The position numbers and the translations under genes are program-made. Shown one piece after another: positions 22,382 through 37,770 of a DNA stretch of 64,000 nucleotides (position 1 is its first letter; each line of letters starts with the position of its first letter). The DNA comes from Trametopsis cervina (lineage: Eukaryota; Basidiomycota; Agaricomycetes; Polyporales; Irpicaceae): positions 613,875 to 677,874 of the forward strand of contig MU278363.1 in assembly GCA_022385755.1 (NCBI GenBank). Reading direction: 5' to 3'. The notes beneath the pieces are model-generated. The model was given only the letters and a program-made list of their open reading frames with translations. It had not been told where the DNA came from and made no database searches.

Positions 22382-25300
22382 CTATATTGTACTGGGGCCC
22401 GTATATGGCACCTGCCATCGTAGCTCATTCTGAGCAAGGTAGGATGCGGGCGTGGTCACATGAAACTGAGTCGTCACAGTCGGCGCCTTGGGTGCTATCG
22501 GTCGCTGTGACGTGGTTAAGGGCTGCGCAGGAACGAGCGACTGAGGAGTGGCCAGTGTGTGCATGGCCTCGGGAGGAGTGGGGGGCTGGGGAGGTTGCGG
22601 CTGCGGCTGCGGCAACCCCTGACTGGTTGGAAATCTGGATGGGGCAGGTTGGCTCTGACTCGGTACTACAGGAGTAGGTTGCATAACCGGCGGAGAGACA
22701 GGCAGTGGGGGCTGACTCGGTGTCATGGAATGAGCAGGATGCACTGACTGCGGCCTAGAGGGTGGTTGGGAGGGCGGTGGCGGTGTGGATGAGGCAGGGC
22801 TCGTGTTATGAGGTCGGTGTGCGGTCTGGGCAAGTTGTGAGTATGAGCTGACACCACTAGCGTAAGTAGAGCCACCGTAAGGTTGATACGACATGGCTGT
22901 GTATGCCGGCCTCTGCTCAGCTTGTGGCGTAGCGCCAGGCCGCGGTGAATTAATATCACGGTAATAAGAGTTAGGCGCAGCGGTTTGCGGCTGGACGGAA
23001 GTTGAAGCAGTAGCATGCCCGGGATAGTGTGCGTACTGGTACGGGGTCCACGATTTGGGCGCGCTGTAGTAATTAGCGGCTGGCTGGGCTTGCGGATATG
23101 GAGCATATCTCGGAGGTTGCTGGTAAGGCAGTCGGTAGTGCTGACCTTGACTGGTACTGGGATACCCACCAGGAGGTTGTTGATAGGACGTTGCCGCTAA
23201 AGGTTGAGGCTGCTGATAGGATGTCGAAGCTGCAGGTTGAGGTTGTTGATATGATGTCGAAGGCGCAGGTTGAGGTTGGCTGATGTATTGAGTAGGGGGA
23301 ACATATGGCGCAGCAGAGGTGGAAGCAGGAGGTACGTATGGTGCAATAGAAGTGGAAGCAACGGCCGGGGTATATGCCGCTGTTGTCGTCTGTGCGTTTA
23401 ACGTGCCCGTATAGTAGCCTGGATAGCAATGCTGTCAGCCTCACTCAGTGGTTCCTACACTCAACTTACCCTCAGGTATAGCAGGAGGAGGCGGTGCGAC
23501 TTCTGTAGGTTTCTGCCCAACGACGCCGTCTGTATTGCCGAATACTACGCTCCCCCATTTGAACTCACGCTTCATCCCACGATCCCAGATCACCTCGACA
23601 GACTTGGTCTCCTCCACAACGCGTACCAACGACACTTCAAACACACCAGCACTAACGCGGAGCTTGATACGCGTCATAGGCGGCAACGTTAGGAGCTCGT
23701 TGCGAATCCGGTCTTGTTTAGCATCTTTCTTCGCTTGTGCGATGGCCTACAAAGAATTCATAGTTAGCGTGAGTTCAGAAGACGAATATCACGTCAACGT
23801 ACCGGGTTGTGTTGCGAGCACAACACTTCAACTTCAGTCTTCTTTATGCGCTTCAGCACCTTTGGCTCAGGCGATGTGTCGAGAACGGGTGCGGTGACCT
23901 GAGATACATCCTGGGGCATCTCGACATCCATCAGACCGGGCTCAGCTACCATAAGGTCCAGCTCCGACGAAAAGACGGTATCGAGCGGCGGCGGGGGAGC
24001 CGGTGTAGAGGGCTGCGGCTGATCATCGATAAGTATGACCTCCTTCTCCACTTCACGCACAACGTTCCACACTATATTTTGACTGGCTCCGTCGCGCGCG
24101 CAAGACACATGGAACGCCTTCGGGCACTTGCCCTTGGTGCATTGTATCGGCGCGCCGTGTGCTTTGTACCGCGTTTTCGTACACGCGCTGCATTTCTGCG
24201 TGATCAACGGACCAGTTAGCACTTAAGGAAGCCACCCGCGAATATATGAGACGTACCAGGTTCCACCGCGCCTTGACAATCGCGTCCACGCCCATGACAA
24301 CCTTCTCGCCTACGTACGCTCCGTCAACCGGGGTAGACTTGTCGTCTATCACATCAACCCAAGTCTCCGGAACAATATTTGCACATTCCTCATGGGCCAT
24401 CATCGTCCCGCTACCGCTCGCACCTGCGCCGCTGTCGGCCTCCATCCGCCATACCGGGGGATTATGTACTCGGAGCAGACCATCCCGACTGGGCGACACA
24501 CAAAGACAACAAGGGAACACGTCTGTTTCTTTGGGCTTGGGAGGAAGCTTGAGCGTGATTTTCGGCTGCGTCTTTGGCGGCGGCGGGACTGCTTGTGTCT
24601 TGGACGGCGAGCTTGGCTGCGACTTTGGCGGAGAAGTTGGCGGCTGTTTGGTTATGACAACCTCAGCCCTGTTCACCCTCGCTTTGGCCTTCTTCGGCTT
24701 GGTAGGATCATCCGTGCTATCAGATTTGCGCTTTCTGGGTCGTTTTGGCGGTTGAGCCAGTGCAGCCTGAGCGGCCTCGTTGATACGCTCAGCCTCGCGG
24801 TCACGAAGCAGCTGGTCGACATCGATGCGGACGCTACCACATCACTGAGCATACGGTCGGAATATGACAACGTGTGTGGCCGCTTACCTGAAATCCACGC
24901 ATTCGCACGCTTTGGCGACTCTGCCCTTGTCGAGCCAACTGTTGAGCGCGAAGTTCACGCTCTCGGCACAGTTGAAGCCGAGATTGAAGCCAGCATGGTA
25001 CCCGCGCGGGAAAGTGACGACGAACTCCCCCGCATGCTGCACGAGCGTATTTGGACGACATGAGGACTGAGAGAGAACGGTCGGCGACGCCAGAAACGAC
25101 TTGTGGCGGAGAAATTGCGAGCAGTTTGATACCTCCTTCGGAAAGTAGCCTGATATTCACATCCAGTCAGCGTTGCATTAAACCAATACCAATAATCACA
25201 TACCACGCATAGTCGTCTCTAGAGAGGCTGCACGACCTTGAGGGATGGCATACCAGAACTTAGGGGCCCCAAAGTGAATGTAGTTGATACTGAACAAATC

Positions 25301-26721
25301 CATATCCTCAACATGCCACGCAAACGTAGCACGCCACATGCCGAAGTACAGATACGGCGTGTTCACCCCGGGCAAACCTTTGTCCGACGCAGGGAGCAGT
25401 CGAGACAGAGCGGACGGGAGATGCGCGACATTCCATGCAGTCGTGTCGTCAGTGAACAGGGAGCCTATAAAAATGGAAACGGTCAGTAGACATGCGACAC
25501 CTCCGAAACATATACCCACCCGCCATATCAGCACCATACCACGCAGGTTTGCCCAAGCCGCAGTGTCTCCAATATCTGCGCTCCAACTCCTTGCAGAACT
25601 CCGGTGTATAATCTTCGGGCTTCGTGTTCGGCGGCAGCCAATGTGTCTGAGGGTTGAAGCTCTCGAGAAAGACCTCATCCTTAGCAGCACGTTGAGCTAA
25701 GGCTGCTTCGCGAGCCTGTCTTGTGTTCCCGGCGCGGCGGCCTTTCGTCTTGGGCCTGGCCTCGTCGTCCTCCTCGTCTTTTATGTCGTCTGCCGGCGGA
25801 GTATGAGACGCGGAGGACTCCCCACCGGGCGTCTTTGATAACGAGAGATCAAGACTGGCCGCGCCTTCTGCATCAGGGTTCGACTGGTCTGCGACGCTGT
25901 TCTCTGGATTGTCGACGACGATAGGGACGTCATTCACATCTGGGCTGGCGTCGGATACATGACTCTTACTGGGGGCGTCGTCCTCGAGGACGCGGGATAT
26001 GCTAACGCCCTCGTGCTCTTCCTCCTCATCCTTGACCACTACATCCGGGGTAATATCTGGCTCGGCAGTCTCCGTATCCCTAGGCTTCCTCCTACCGCCG
26101 CGCTTGGGCTTCGCTCTCGCCGTCGCGTTCGCAGATCTCGCGTGCAAGTCAATGTCGACGACACCGGGGGCGCGCATCTCCTCCTTCGCACATAGCTCTG
26201 ACCATTCCCGCACGCTCATGAACTTGCGCCTCTCGATATTCTGTTGCCGAAACAGCCCCGCACGACCCATCATCTGTTGCTCGATGGGGTTCTTCAACTT
26301 CACGTTATTGAGCTGTGGGACGACCGACGGCAGGGCATCCTTCCTGTGATGAATGACACAGGATCAGTACACGACCTGTAGAGATGGCGACACCTGGGTG
26401 GTGTAGGAATTGATGTAGATTGACTCACCACTCCTGCGGCGGGATGATTTTTACAATCCCGCTCTTATTCCCCCAACACTCAACTCGATTCATGTAGCCT
26501 TCAAAGTCCTGAAACTCCTCCATGGTAGGTCTGAACACCGGAATGCCACGCTGGGCGAGGGGGTCGTCTTCCGGGCTCAGCCATCCGCGACCGTCGGAAC
26601 TCGGCGAGTGCTGGGAGTGAGTCGAGTCGCTGTTATAGAAGTGGTCTGGTTGCACCGGCGGTTGAGGAGTTGGCGAACGAGATGGTGTGAGCGAGGGGGT
26701 GCTGCTCGATGTACTGGCCAT
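22382..26721 (-). CDS. KDM4/JMJD2-type JmjC histone demethylase
   Basis: Fe(II)/2-oxoglutarate histone lysine demethylase, expected to act on H3K9 and H3K36 methyl marks in the nucleus. Eight exons. JmjN reads IPVFRPTMEEFQDFEGYMNR (first exon). A disordered acidic insert of about 230 residues separates it from JmjC, where HVEDMDLFSINYIHFGAPKF holds the HxE iron ligands and GYHAGFNLGFNCAESVNFA the distal His (25460-24890). Then a KRPRKRKSD basic stretch, an extended PHD of the HC5HC2H type (CCLCVSPSRDGLL, AHEECANIVPETWV, CSACTKTRYKAHG, KAFHVSCARDG), a Tudor-like segment (MTRIKLRVSAGVFEVSLVRV) and a 345-residue Pro/Gln/Ser/Tyr-rich tail with YQQPQPxAxTS repeats. All catalytic residues are present. 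Its 3' end was copied to 12340-12915. Confidence 0.93.
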
Positions 26722-28084
26722 GGCGATGGTCTCAGTGACAGTAATTGCAGTGATTATTTCTCCCGATGCGGCCGAGCAGAGCTGAACAGCTACTGCGGGA
26801 AGGTGTTGGTGCGATCAGCGTAGGGACAGGGATGTGCTCGTCCGACACGCAGAGAAATGAGGATGGAGGGCGTCGTTGCGAGAGGAGCTGAGCTCGTCGC
26901 TGTCTGTGGCTGCGAATACCGTCAATTCGCGCTACGCGGCACCATATATGGTAATGCCTGCCCTAAACAGATGTCTGGCCGACTCTCGACATCGTCTCGA
27001 ATGGCGACCGAGACTGTTTCCCCTCGGAAACCCTGCATAATTGTGAAATCTCTTTTTCAGACTATCTTCAGACTAACGCTTTCTTGCCAGCGTCGTTTAT
27101 GAGTTGTTTATGCTCACACTTACGATGTTCTAACAGAAAGCGCCCAAGTGAGCGGCGGATATGCTATTCATCTTTCATGTGAGTTGTTTGTGAGGCACCA
27201 TTTTTTGTCCTAGGCAAGTAACGTCGCTTTATACACAGAAGCCTGGGGAATAACCACCGTTTGAGCGTGACACGCTGAGACTCTTCAGGCTACTTGAACA
27301 TATCTAATGGCAGTGTACCCGTTTTTGTAATGGTCATTTATGAATATCTGGCCGTTAAGCCCGCAAGTTAGGACACCGGCCAACCCGAGCTCACTGCGGT
27401 CAAACCATCTCCCCGCAAGGTCAATGCCGTGATACCTGGTCTCAACAGGGATTCGGGATGCCCCTGGATTTTATACGGGCCTCCCGATGACATATTACGG
27501 CGGTGCAGAATTTGCATTGAACACAACGTGTCTATTCTTCGCCGAAGAGAATACTCCTCCACGATGGCTTAAGTTGCCCATAGTCCGTCGGACGCGCCCT
27601 TCTGCTGTTGCCGCGACGAGGTGCTCAACTGGTTACACAAGCTACTGCCTTGCACAACTCCCTATCATTTGCGAAACCCGTAGTGTATGGCAATGACATC
27701 TGGACCTGAGATTTGATGGTCGATGGGAGGCGCCTTACTCCCGGACTTCAATCTCCTCGAGGTCACGCCTTACAAGGTTGCGATCTCGTCAGTAGGTGCA
27801 TACTTCTCCACGTCCAACTAGTTCTCACTCCTATCTGCAAGCTATCCCAGGTATTTTCATGCTATCTATCCGTCCACCCACTGTGCGGGACAGGGTACGA
27901 GACGGAGATCATGAGAAAGGCGTGGCTTGACATCGTGCGTGGCGCCCAAGCGAACTTCGGAACATGCCCACAACAGGTTGCATCGCGCTGATGGCATAAC
28001 ATCGCCCAGCCTCATTCCATCCAAAATATACCCGTGCGTAAGTTTTGGCGCTACACGCTCTTTCTCCATCGCCTGCGACTAGGG
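26722..28084. other. long intergenic region between divergent genes
   Basis: Contains the demethylase promoter. Several short frames exist (for example 27368-27562) but none shows a domain, intron pattern or coding bias I trust. Confidence 0.45.
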
Positions 28085-28200
28085 ACGACCTCTTCTCCTC
28101 TTTGCTTCTCTTTACCTTCTTCCTCTCGTCCCTAATCTCCCTTCACCTTTTCATCTCTTTCTCTTCACCACCCTCGTTTCATCTCGTCATCTGCACTGGA
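28085..28200 (+). promoter_or_regulatory. pyrimidine-rich tract before the start codon
   Basis: Over 100 bases of almost pure C/T runs directly upstream of the ATG at 28206, as in strongly expressed filamentous-fungal promoters. No TATA box is clear. Confidence 0.5.
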
Positions 28201-28205
28201 ACCAT

Positions 28206-29935
28206 ATGGCGACTTCATGGCATGTGGCGATATTAGGCTTCTTGTTGATCTCCTGCAGCTTGGTCAGAGCAGATGGCGGTCATACTTTCCAGTGGACTTT
28301 TGCCGACAATGCACGTGTTTATCTAGCTCGACATGGATATCGAACTGATGTCGCATTGCAGTTCCTCTCCACGCAAATCACCGAATGCCAGACTCTCAAG
28401 CTGACTACAGAACCGCTGAACACCAGTTCTACGTCCTCTGGCATACCACCATTCTACATGATTGCATTCGAGGTAGAAGGGATACCTACCACCACATTGA
28501 TTGGGTCGGATCCGAACAATCTCTCATGGCAGAATGTGCATCGACGAGGTCTGCCATATCGCATTGTCTGGGTGTCACGTGCTTGCTGACCTTCTCAAAA
28601 GGCTCATCCTTGATGTTCACAATCGTTGATAGTCACGGCAACGTAGGGGGCATTCCGCAGAGCTTGTACACAGTAACCGGTGTGTTTATCTCTCCTTGTA
28701 TTTTGGCTTGTCTAATCCAATGCAGCGGGTTCGGATACATCCTGTCTACCAACATCTACTCCGGACCCTTCATCTCTCCCACTAATTAAGCCAAACATCA
28801 CCGACAAAATACAAACCTGCCAACCGTGGGGGCTCACAGTTACCGGAGGCAAGAAACCATATCAGGTCGTTCTGTCCGCACTAGATTCGCAGGTTATCAC
28901 CAATGTAACCATGGGACTGCAAGATGATGTGTTCACATTCATCGACCGTGCAGATCCTAACAAGCGGCTGATGGGTACGTTGCTTGTCTCTGTGATCACT
29001 GTTCTCGATAGCTCAATTGCACTGCTCAGCTTCTGTTCTTGATGCGTGAGTTGTTCAGTATGTTGACAAGCAAACCTCACTGACAACAACGTAGTGACGG
29101 CCATTGGGGAGTTTCTTCTCCTACAATCTTGCCATATGGCTCCAGTGACGTGGATTGTGTGGGTCTTGTGTCCTCTTCCAAGACGAGCGCAGAGATAGCG
29201 CAAGAGGCTGCAGACGCCGCCAAAGCGAAAGCTCAAGCCGACCAGCACAGGCGCATCGTCATTGGCGTCTGTGTCGCCGTCGCCATTGTAGCTGTCATCG
29301 CCTTGTCTTTCGGTCTCTGGTGGTACATGAAGCGAAAATCCGACCGGGAAAATGGGATATGGGACCAGAGCGAGCTCACACCTCGAGCCTGGCATCCACC
29401 AGAAGACACATATCCGTACATGCAGGAGGGCGGGTATACCAGTGGACAGCCTTCGCTTGGTGCCAAGATAACCGGCGCTACCTCATATCATGCTGTGGGC
29501 GAGTCTACAGCCTCCGTCCCTCCCGTTTACTTTGATCACAACTCTCAGCAATGGTACATGTCGAGTCAAGCTGGCACGGCTTCGTCGAGCGTGCCGCCGC
29601 CTTCTCCATCTCCTGACATCCCGATGTCCGCACGCGAACGCAAGGAGCGTGAAGCACTTCAAGCGCGACGCCAAGCCGCCGAAGGACCTGCCCGCCGACC
29701 GTCAGCTTTCTCGATAGCGGACATCGGTCAGAGCAGTAGCACACCACTAGACCCGGACGTCCAGCCAGATATCATCGTTCAGCACCGTGACGGCGGCGCC
29801 GGGATTGTCCACGAACTACCACCGCCCTACGCAGACCGCACCCTACTACAACCCTCCTCACCCACCACATCCTCGAGCTCGGCTTCTCGCCTGCCTGCAC
29901 TATCCTCGCATCCGTCATACGCCTCACCTTCATGA
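28206..29935 (+). CDS. type I membrane protein with cytosolic Pro/Ser-rich tail
   Basis: Signal peptide MATSWHVAILGFLLISCSLV with predicted cleavage near ADG. The ectodomain has FQWTFADN and two paired segments, each with a TEC/TCQPW-type Cys and a GG.PPY or GGKKPYQVVLSAL strand, the layout of the common Agaricomycete cell-surface proteins that precede a single helix. Exons are joined across introns near 28560, 28680, 28980 and 29050. The transmembrane helix IVIGVCVAVAIVAVIALSFG (about 29254-29313) is followed by a basic stop-transfer MKRK and a long tail rich in Ser and Pro with a coiled piece SARERKEREALQARRQ. Function unknown; possibly a surface sensor. Confidence 0.7.
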
Positions 29936-30072
29936 CCAAAACCACGCTCTTAATGGACTTCTACTTTGGACTTCGCCGTGAGTGCGGCTTACGACACGAT
30001 ATTATTGGGAAACTAGCGTCATCCTTTCTATATATTTTTCTGTACTTACGCTGTGTAACTCACGCTCCTGTT
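29936..30072. other. short intergenic
   Basis: 3' region of the membrane protein gene. Nothing else seen. Confidence 0.4.
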
Positions 30073-30390
30073 TTACTGCATTTCCACCTTGCGTTCTTCT
30101 CTCGCACGTTGTTGTGTGCGTCCGACGGGCGCGCGCCCCGCTTTCTTGCTAGCACCAGCATTCCTTTTCAGAGATGCCGGGCGGCCCCGTTGCTAGCTGT
30201 TGTTAGGCGAAGTGATGTGCGCGTGCGGGAGCGGCTCGGGCGCGACGTGGAACGGCATGTCCATTCCGTCCGTCTCGTGTTCGGTCTGCTTGAGCTGACG
30301 CTGTGGCCTACTTGCAGGTTCGCCCTTGTTATGCTGCATCGGATATACGATGTCTGGCAAGATCCTCAAGCTCTCAAGAGCAGTGTACAT
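30073..30390 (-). CDS. possible small basic protein exons with an RGRP motif
   Basis: Weak candidate. A minus-strand frame starting at 30390 (MYTALESLRILPDIVYPMQH) continues, if a short intron ending in AG near 30203 is removed, into QRGRPASLKRNAGASKKAGR and a Lys/Arg-rich end, stop 30073-30075. RGRP is the core of an AT-hook, which binds the minor groove of AT-rich DNA. No homolog is recognised, the intron donor is not clear, and the ATG may not be the true start. Confidence 0.28.
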
Positions 30391-30928
30391 CGATGGTCAA
30401 ATGAAATGCGTTGAGCAGTACATGCTCTTTTACGCAACCGTTTACGCGGCCGCCTCATATGTCGGGGCGTGTATCACTGTTTGTCTAGGTATGCCCAATT
30501 GCCGTACTGTGACGTACGATGTTTGTCGGCCAAGCCTTAAATCAGTCGGCACGAAGGAAGGATTGGGTGGCTCGTCCTCTCGCCGAAGCGTACAGTAACT
30601 CAGTGTAAATGCGAAGACTTCTACTGAAAGCACTGACTTCTCGAAATGCCAGATTCTCAACCTCGTCTGCGCACAGCAACGCGGGGGTGGCTGTACGCGG
30701 ATTGAGGCATTTCCTGGCACGCCTCGCTAAGTGCGAGCCGGGACGGGCGTCGCTTACCGAGGCGAGACAATTTCCGTGTCTTCAGAAGATCATCTTGAGC
30801 GATTCAATACTTTTGATCGACGCGGCCTCGAGAACCCATTATGTCTTACGGCTGGCTGACTGGCCAATCGCGAACTCACAGCGGACGAGGCAACTCGAGG
30901 CGGCGCGGAATTTTTCCTGCAAGGCTCG

Positions 30929-30935
30929 TATAAAA
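30929..30935 (+). promoter_or_regulatory. TATA box
   Basis: TATAAAA, 119 bp before the ATG at 31048, followed by a C/T- and A-rich leader. This is a classical strong-promoter layout for the secreted protein gene downstream. Confidence 0.65.
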
Positions 30936-31047
30936 GGTCTGCGAGGTGCGCTGGTAAACCTCAGCCTTTCAGGTATCTCTCTCGTTCTCAACACCAAACA
31001 CTCTACTCCACTCTCTCACATTCTTTTTACCCCCACACTCATTAAAC

Positions 31048-31836
31048 ATGTTCTCCTTCAAGAGCCTCGCTGTTGCTGCCACCCTCGCCTTCGCGGCCGT
31101 CTCTTCCGTCGTTGCGGCTCCCTACCCCGCTCAAGCCGACAACGTCCTTGCTCGCTGTGACTGCAAGGGCGGTTTGGCCACAATCGTCACCGATGTGACC
31201 GCCTCCGTGCAAGTCCACACCGACAAGCTCAGTAAGTGTTCATGAGCGATATTTTGATGCATACGCTGAACGTTATGTACCAGGGGCTCTCACCGCCGCT
31301 GAGGTTACTGTCGATGTCGTGACGGGTATTGTTGCCGACATTAAGGGTGTTCTCACCGGAGCCGTTGTCGATGTGAACGCTCTTGTCGCCGCAGATGTGG
31401 ATGTTGTGTTGGCCACTGTCGATGGCACAGCTCGTATCACCGCCTCCGCCCTGGCTACTATCGTTGCCAACCTTGTGACTGTAAGTTCCGAGTTCTGTTC
31501 TATCCTATCTACGTCCTTACATGTTGTTAGGAAATCCTGGGAGCTGTTTCCATTGTTCTCAACCTTGGTGGTGTTGTTGCTATTAACGCTGTTATTGGCA
31601 TCTTCGCTTCGCTTGGGTGAGTACTCTCCTTTGGTTGTATGATGGCATCTGCTGATTATTTTCATAGCGAGGTCCTCGGCTACTTCCTCTGCTGCTGCTT
31701 CTCCGTCGCAGCTGGTGCCCAGCTTGACATTAGTGCTTCCGTTGGTGCTCTTCTCGGTGCCAACATCCTCGCTGTCTGCAGCCGCCTCAGCCTCACTATC
31801 CTCAACATCACTCTCAGCCTTGGCCTCAAGCTGTAA
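31048..31836 (+). CDS. small secreted hydrophobic protein
   Basis: Four exons (31048-31231, 31284-31480, 31531-31616, 31668-31836) giving 211 residues. Signal peptide MFSFKSLAVAATLAFAAVSS then VVAAPYP; after it a CDCKGGL motif, then an Ala/Val/Leu-rich body (TVDVVTGIVADIKGVLTGAV, IVLNLGGVVAINAVIG, LGYFLCCCFSVAAG), ending SLGLKL. Proteins with this CDCKGL start and a hydrophobic body are frequent in Polyporales and other Agaricomycetes and are unassigned. A TATA box and a CT-rich leader suggest high expression. It could be a surface-active or cell-wall protein, but it lacks the eight-Cys hydrophobin pattern. Confidence 0.8.
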
Positions 31837-32384
31837 GCAGAGGATGCACTTGAGGGTTCAACATTTGTCGTAATCTACTGTTCCGTAATTGAATAATTTC
31901 TGATCCTTTTCATGGGTGCTGTGAGCCATATTGAGCTGGTTCAGCCGCAGTGTAAGAGCTTGTTCAATGTGTTGACTGGGATATCATGTACGGTGATATT
32001 TGCGGTGTCAGGAGGCAAATAGTGGTGAGGTCGGAATGGTAATTCACATGATGAGACTGACAGGACAGTAGTTGTGTTGTGTTGGCTGTTGAAATCTTAC
32101 ATAAATTAGCAGGATGATGCTGAGTTTGGTTCAGATCTTTCTATGCAGTCTGGAGGAGTAATCCAGGTGTACTGCAACGGAAGAGAGTGCATTATACATG
32201 ATTGGTCAATTGAGATTCATCGATACGTACGTGTAGCTGATGTTATGCCACCTTCGGCCACATTACGCATTGGAACGCACGGCAGTTGAAGTATTGCGGA
32301 TGTAATATGAACAAGACAGTGAGTACAGCACAATGGACCCATCAATATAGGAGCACAAGAAAGGATATCATTCACACCCGTTCT
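31837..32384. other. intergenic, convergent 3' regions
   Basis: AT-richer gap between convergent genes; no gene seen. Confidence 0.5.
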
Positions 32385-35247
<2,863 letters not shown>

Positions 35248-35661
35248 GATGCCTGGCCCGTTGCGTAGTGTACGAGATGAAAACGATAGAAAGGTGGTGG
35301 CAGGGCAGAAGCAGGTGCGCCTGGTGAGCGCTCTCGTCTGGACATATCAATTTTCTGGATAAGACCCAAATTGGGAAAGGAGTTCTGCAAGCTGCTCTGA
35401 GTTTCTCCAACTCTCGCGCTCACGACCAACTACAGACTCATGCTCGCATGTTAGCCTATGCTATAAGAGTGACAATGGACATCGAACATGAACACAGCCG
35501 AGCTAGTTTCTGCTTAGCACCACGACGCCTCTAAGGTGAGCTTATTCTCGTGAACGCCAGTGAATCGTACGACGACGTATCCCAGCCACCACCACATTTC
35601 TCGATCTCTAAAAGCTCTCCTATCATCATAACGCTTGTTTTCTGCCTTTCGTTCTCGCGAC
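35248..35661. other. divergent promoter region
   Basis: Between the helicase and the first polytopic membrane gene. C-rich runs near 35590-35640 precede the plus-strand start. No gene seen. Confidence 0.5.
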
Positions 35662-36795
35662 ATGCCATCGAAGACTTTTGTGGTCGCCACCCTGGCTTCG
35701 ATATCTTGCCTGGCGGCCTACCTTATATTCGTTGTGCCTCCCTCTTCGCGGGACTTATTTCCAGAAAGCATCCGTGCATGGGAGACCGGATTCTATCCAG
35801 ATGGTTTGGCGTTGCGGAGACACTATACCGGCAACTATATCCTTGATAGAATATTCACCGCTTATGGAGGATTCTTCGCGGCTGTAGTTGATGGGAGGGA
35901 TCTTGCTACGCATCTGTTCTGCCTGTGGTTCTTGCCACAGCTTTGCAGCGTGCTAGCCTTCAGCTACTGGGAAGCGGGGAGGGCGAAGTCTGGATTTGTC
36001 ACACAGTACGTCCTCAGCTATTCAAGAAACTCTTCGTCTTACGCGTCCAACAGTCCAATGTGGGTGTGCATTATTGCGCAAATGTGCACGGCCGGCGTTA
36101 CCCTTCCGCTATACTTCGCATCTCACGTCCTCAATATTACACATGCACCCAATGTTCCCCTACCATTTAACGCACCTGCGAAGGCGCGGATGCTTTTGCC
36201 CGCTATTGCTGTGGGCTTCCTTCTGCCCTCCGTTGCGCTTCTCGTGCCGCCACCATGGGTGAGCTTGGATGGCATCCAGATGATATCTGCATTTTGGCAA
36301 CCCTTCCCCGCGTATATATCAATCTGTCTCGCCGCCCTACAGTATGTCGATTCTGGCGCCGATAAGAGCAACAACGCGTACTTCAACCCTCTCAAGCGCA
36401 CATACATTATCTCTGGACTGTTGGCGGCCATGATACACATAGGGGTGTTAGCGTACACGCTAACAACCTCCAACCCCGCGGCTTCGTTCACCAAAGTCTT
36501 TGTTCCATTCTGGTTTCACCAGTACTTACCCAACCACCAGCCGGAGATCCTCGCGCCGTATCGTCTCGCCGGCCGATTGCTCTTCCAACACGACTGGTTC
36601 ACCATGACAATCGCCGCCTTCGTCTTTTTCTCATGGCAGCAGCAAACGTCGAGGCCTGAACAGAGCTTTGCCGCATGGACCACGAAGCTACACATCATCA
36701 CTATTGTTGGGGGTCCGGGAGCCGCCATTTGCTGGGCTGCGCTGAAAAGGGAGGAGTTCATTTTCGAAGCTCGTGGTGGTTATAAAGTGGAGTAG
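35662..36795 (+). CDS. polytopic membrane protein A (tandem pair)
   Basis: First of two tandem paralogs. The ATG at 35662 gives MPSKTFVVATLASISCLAAY; the frame opens 27 bases earlier at a TTG, which is not used as a start here. A 48-nt intron, 36006-36053, is a multiple of three with no stop and so reads through, but comparison with the paralog shows it should be removed. There are about eight hydrophobic segments, with conserved ETGFYPDGL, RRHYTGNYILD, DGRDLATHLFCLWFLPQLC, ARMLLPAIAVGFLLPS, FWQPFPAYIS and LLFQHDWFTMTIAAFVFF. No characterised family is recognised; related proteins occur in fungal secondary-metabolite neighbourhoods, but no such cluster is evident here. Confidence 0.75.
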   Translation: MPSKTFVVATLASISCLAAYLIFVVPPSSRDLFPESIRAWETGFYPDGLALRRHYTGNYILDRIFTAYGGFFAAVVDGRDLATHLFCLWFLPQLCSVLAFSYWEAGRAKSGFVTQYVLSYSRNSSSYASNSPMWVCIIAQMCTAGVTLPLYFASHVLNITHAPNVPLPFNAPAKARMLLPAIAVGFLLPSVALLVPPPWVSLDGIQMISAFWQPFPAYISICLAALQYVDSGADKSNNAYFNPLKRTYIISGLLAAMIHIGVLAYTLTTSNPAASFTKVFVPFWFHQYLPNHQPEILAPYRLAGRLLFQHDWFTMTIAAFVFFSWQQQTSRPEQSFAAWTTKLHIITIVGGPGAAICWAALKREEFIFEARGGYKVE

Positions 36796-37770
36796 CATGC
36801 TACCCCAGGTATGGATAGATACTTGGCGTAACACACCGGAAAACTAAACTCTGGAGCAGGTACCCCTCGGCTACTAAGGCAACTGTATTGTGTACTCTTG
36901 TGTGGAAATGTGCGATTCTCACAACTTACACTACATGCCATCATTGCAAGTGACCGCGGTTATCTTCTACTGTGGGAGATTGAGCCAAACCCCCCTACTA
37001 TGATCTCGGTCGCTATTGCAGAAATATGTTAAGCTTGAACTTATCACTGACTCGTCATCGCACTGCTAACCACTTATCAGCTACGTCCATACCGTAGACA
37101 TAATATGGTGTGGTATGGTACGAGGACTGTGGGATGAAATAATGATGGGCCATCAGTGTTAAGCTCGCTGATGTCAGGGCCGACGACGCCACAAAGTCTT
37201 CTAATTTGGAATCATTTAGGACGTAGCAATTGCCTCATGACATGCATTGACAGAACCCGACATAGCGTGCGTACCGTGTGTGCATTGTCATATCATCAAT
37301 CGAAACGTATGTTTTCCTACTAAGGGTCGAATTACCATAACGTCGTGGTGAGACAGCGCTTTTGTCCAACGAGTATGCTGACACCCTTTCTACGCAGGTG
37401 GACCATTTTTCGGTCTGCAACCTTCCTGCTAGTCGGCGGGGCTGGCTCGGGCGCGATGTTGCGAGCGATACGCGGATGTAAACCCGAGGCAGCCTCTGCG
37501 GAGTATCACGCGAAGCATAATCGACAGTGCGGAGTTAATAATCTCATGTGAGAGCTCTTCTATATTGAACTGTGAGAAATCCGCTGATATCCAGCACGCG
37601 ACTCCACCTGACACAGCGGTCAAAGCTTCCTCGAAGCAACGCTACATCCATCGCATCGTACGACTCTCATGATCCTTCACTCTAGCTCAAGACATACGGA
37701 TGCAACAATGTCAAGCCCGCATATATATCAGCGCACACGGCGGTAATAGCCTGTCCACTGTCCTTTCGAA
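36796..37770. other. intergenic between tandem membrane protein genes
   Basis: About 1 kb with no convincing gene. A short frame at 37345-37551 lacks family features. Confidence 0.45.

Noticed and set aside
35635..35661. Upstream start for polytopic membrane protein A
   Set aside because: The first codon is TTG; the ATG at 35662 begins the first hydrophobic segment and fits the paralog.
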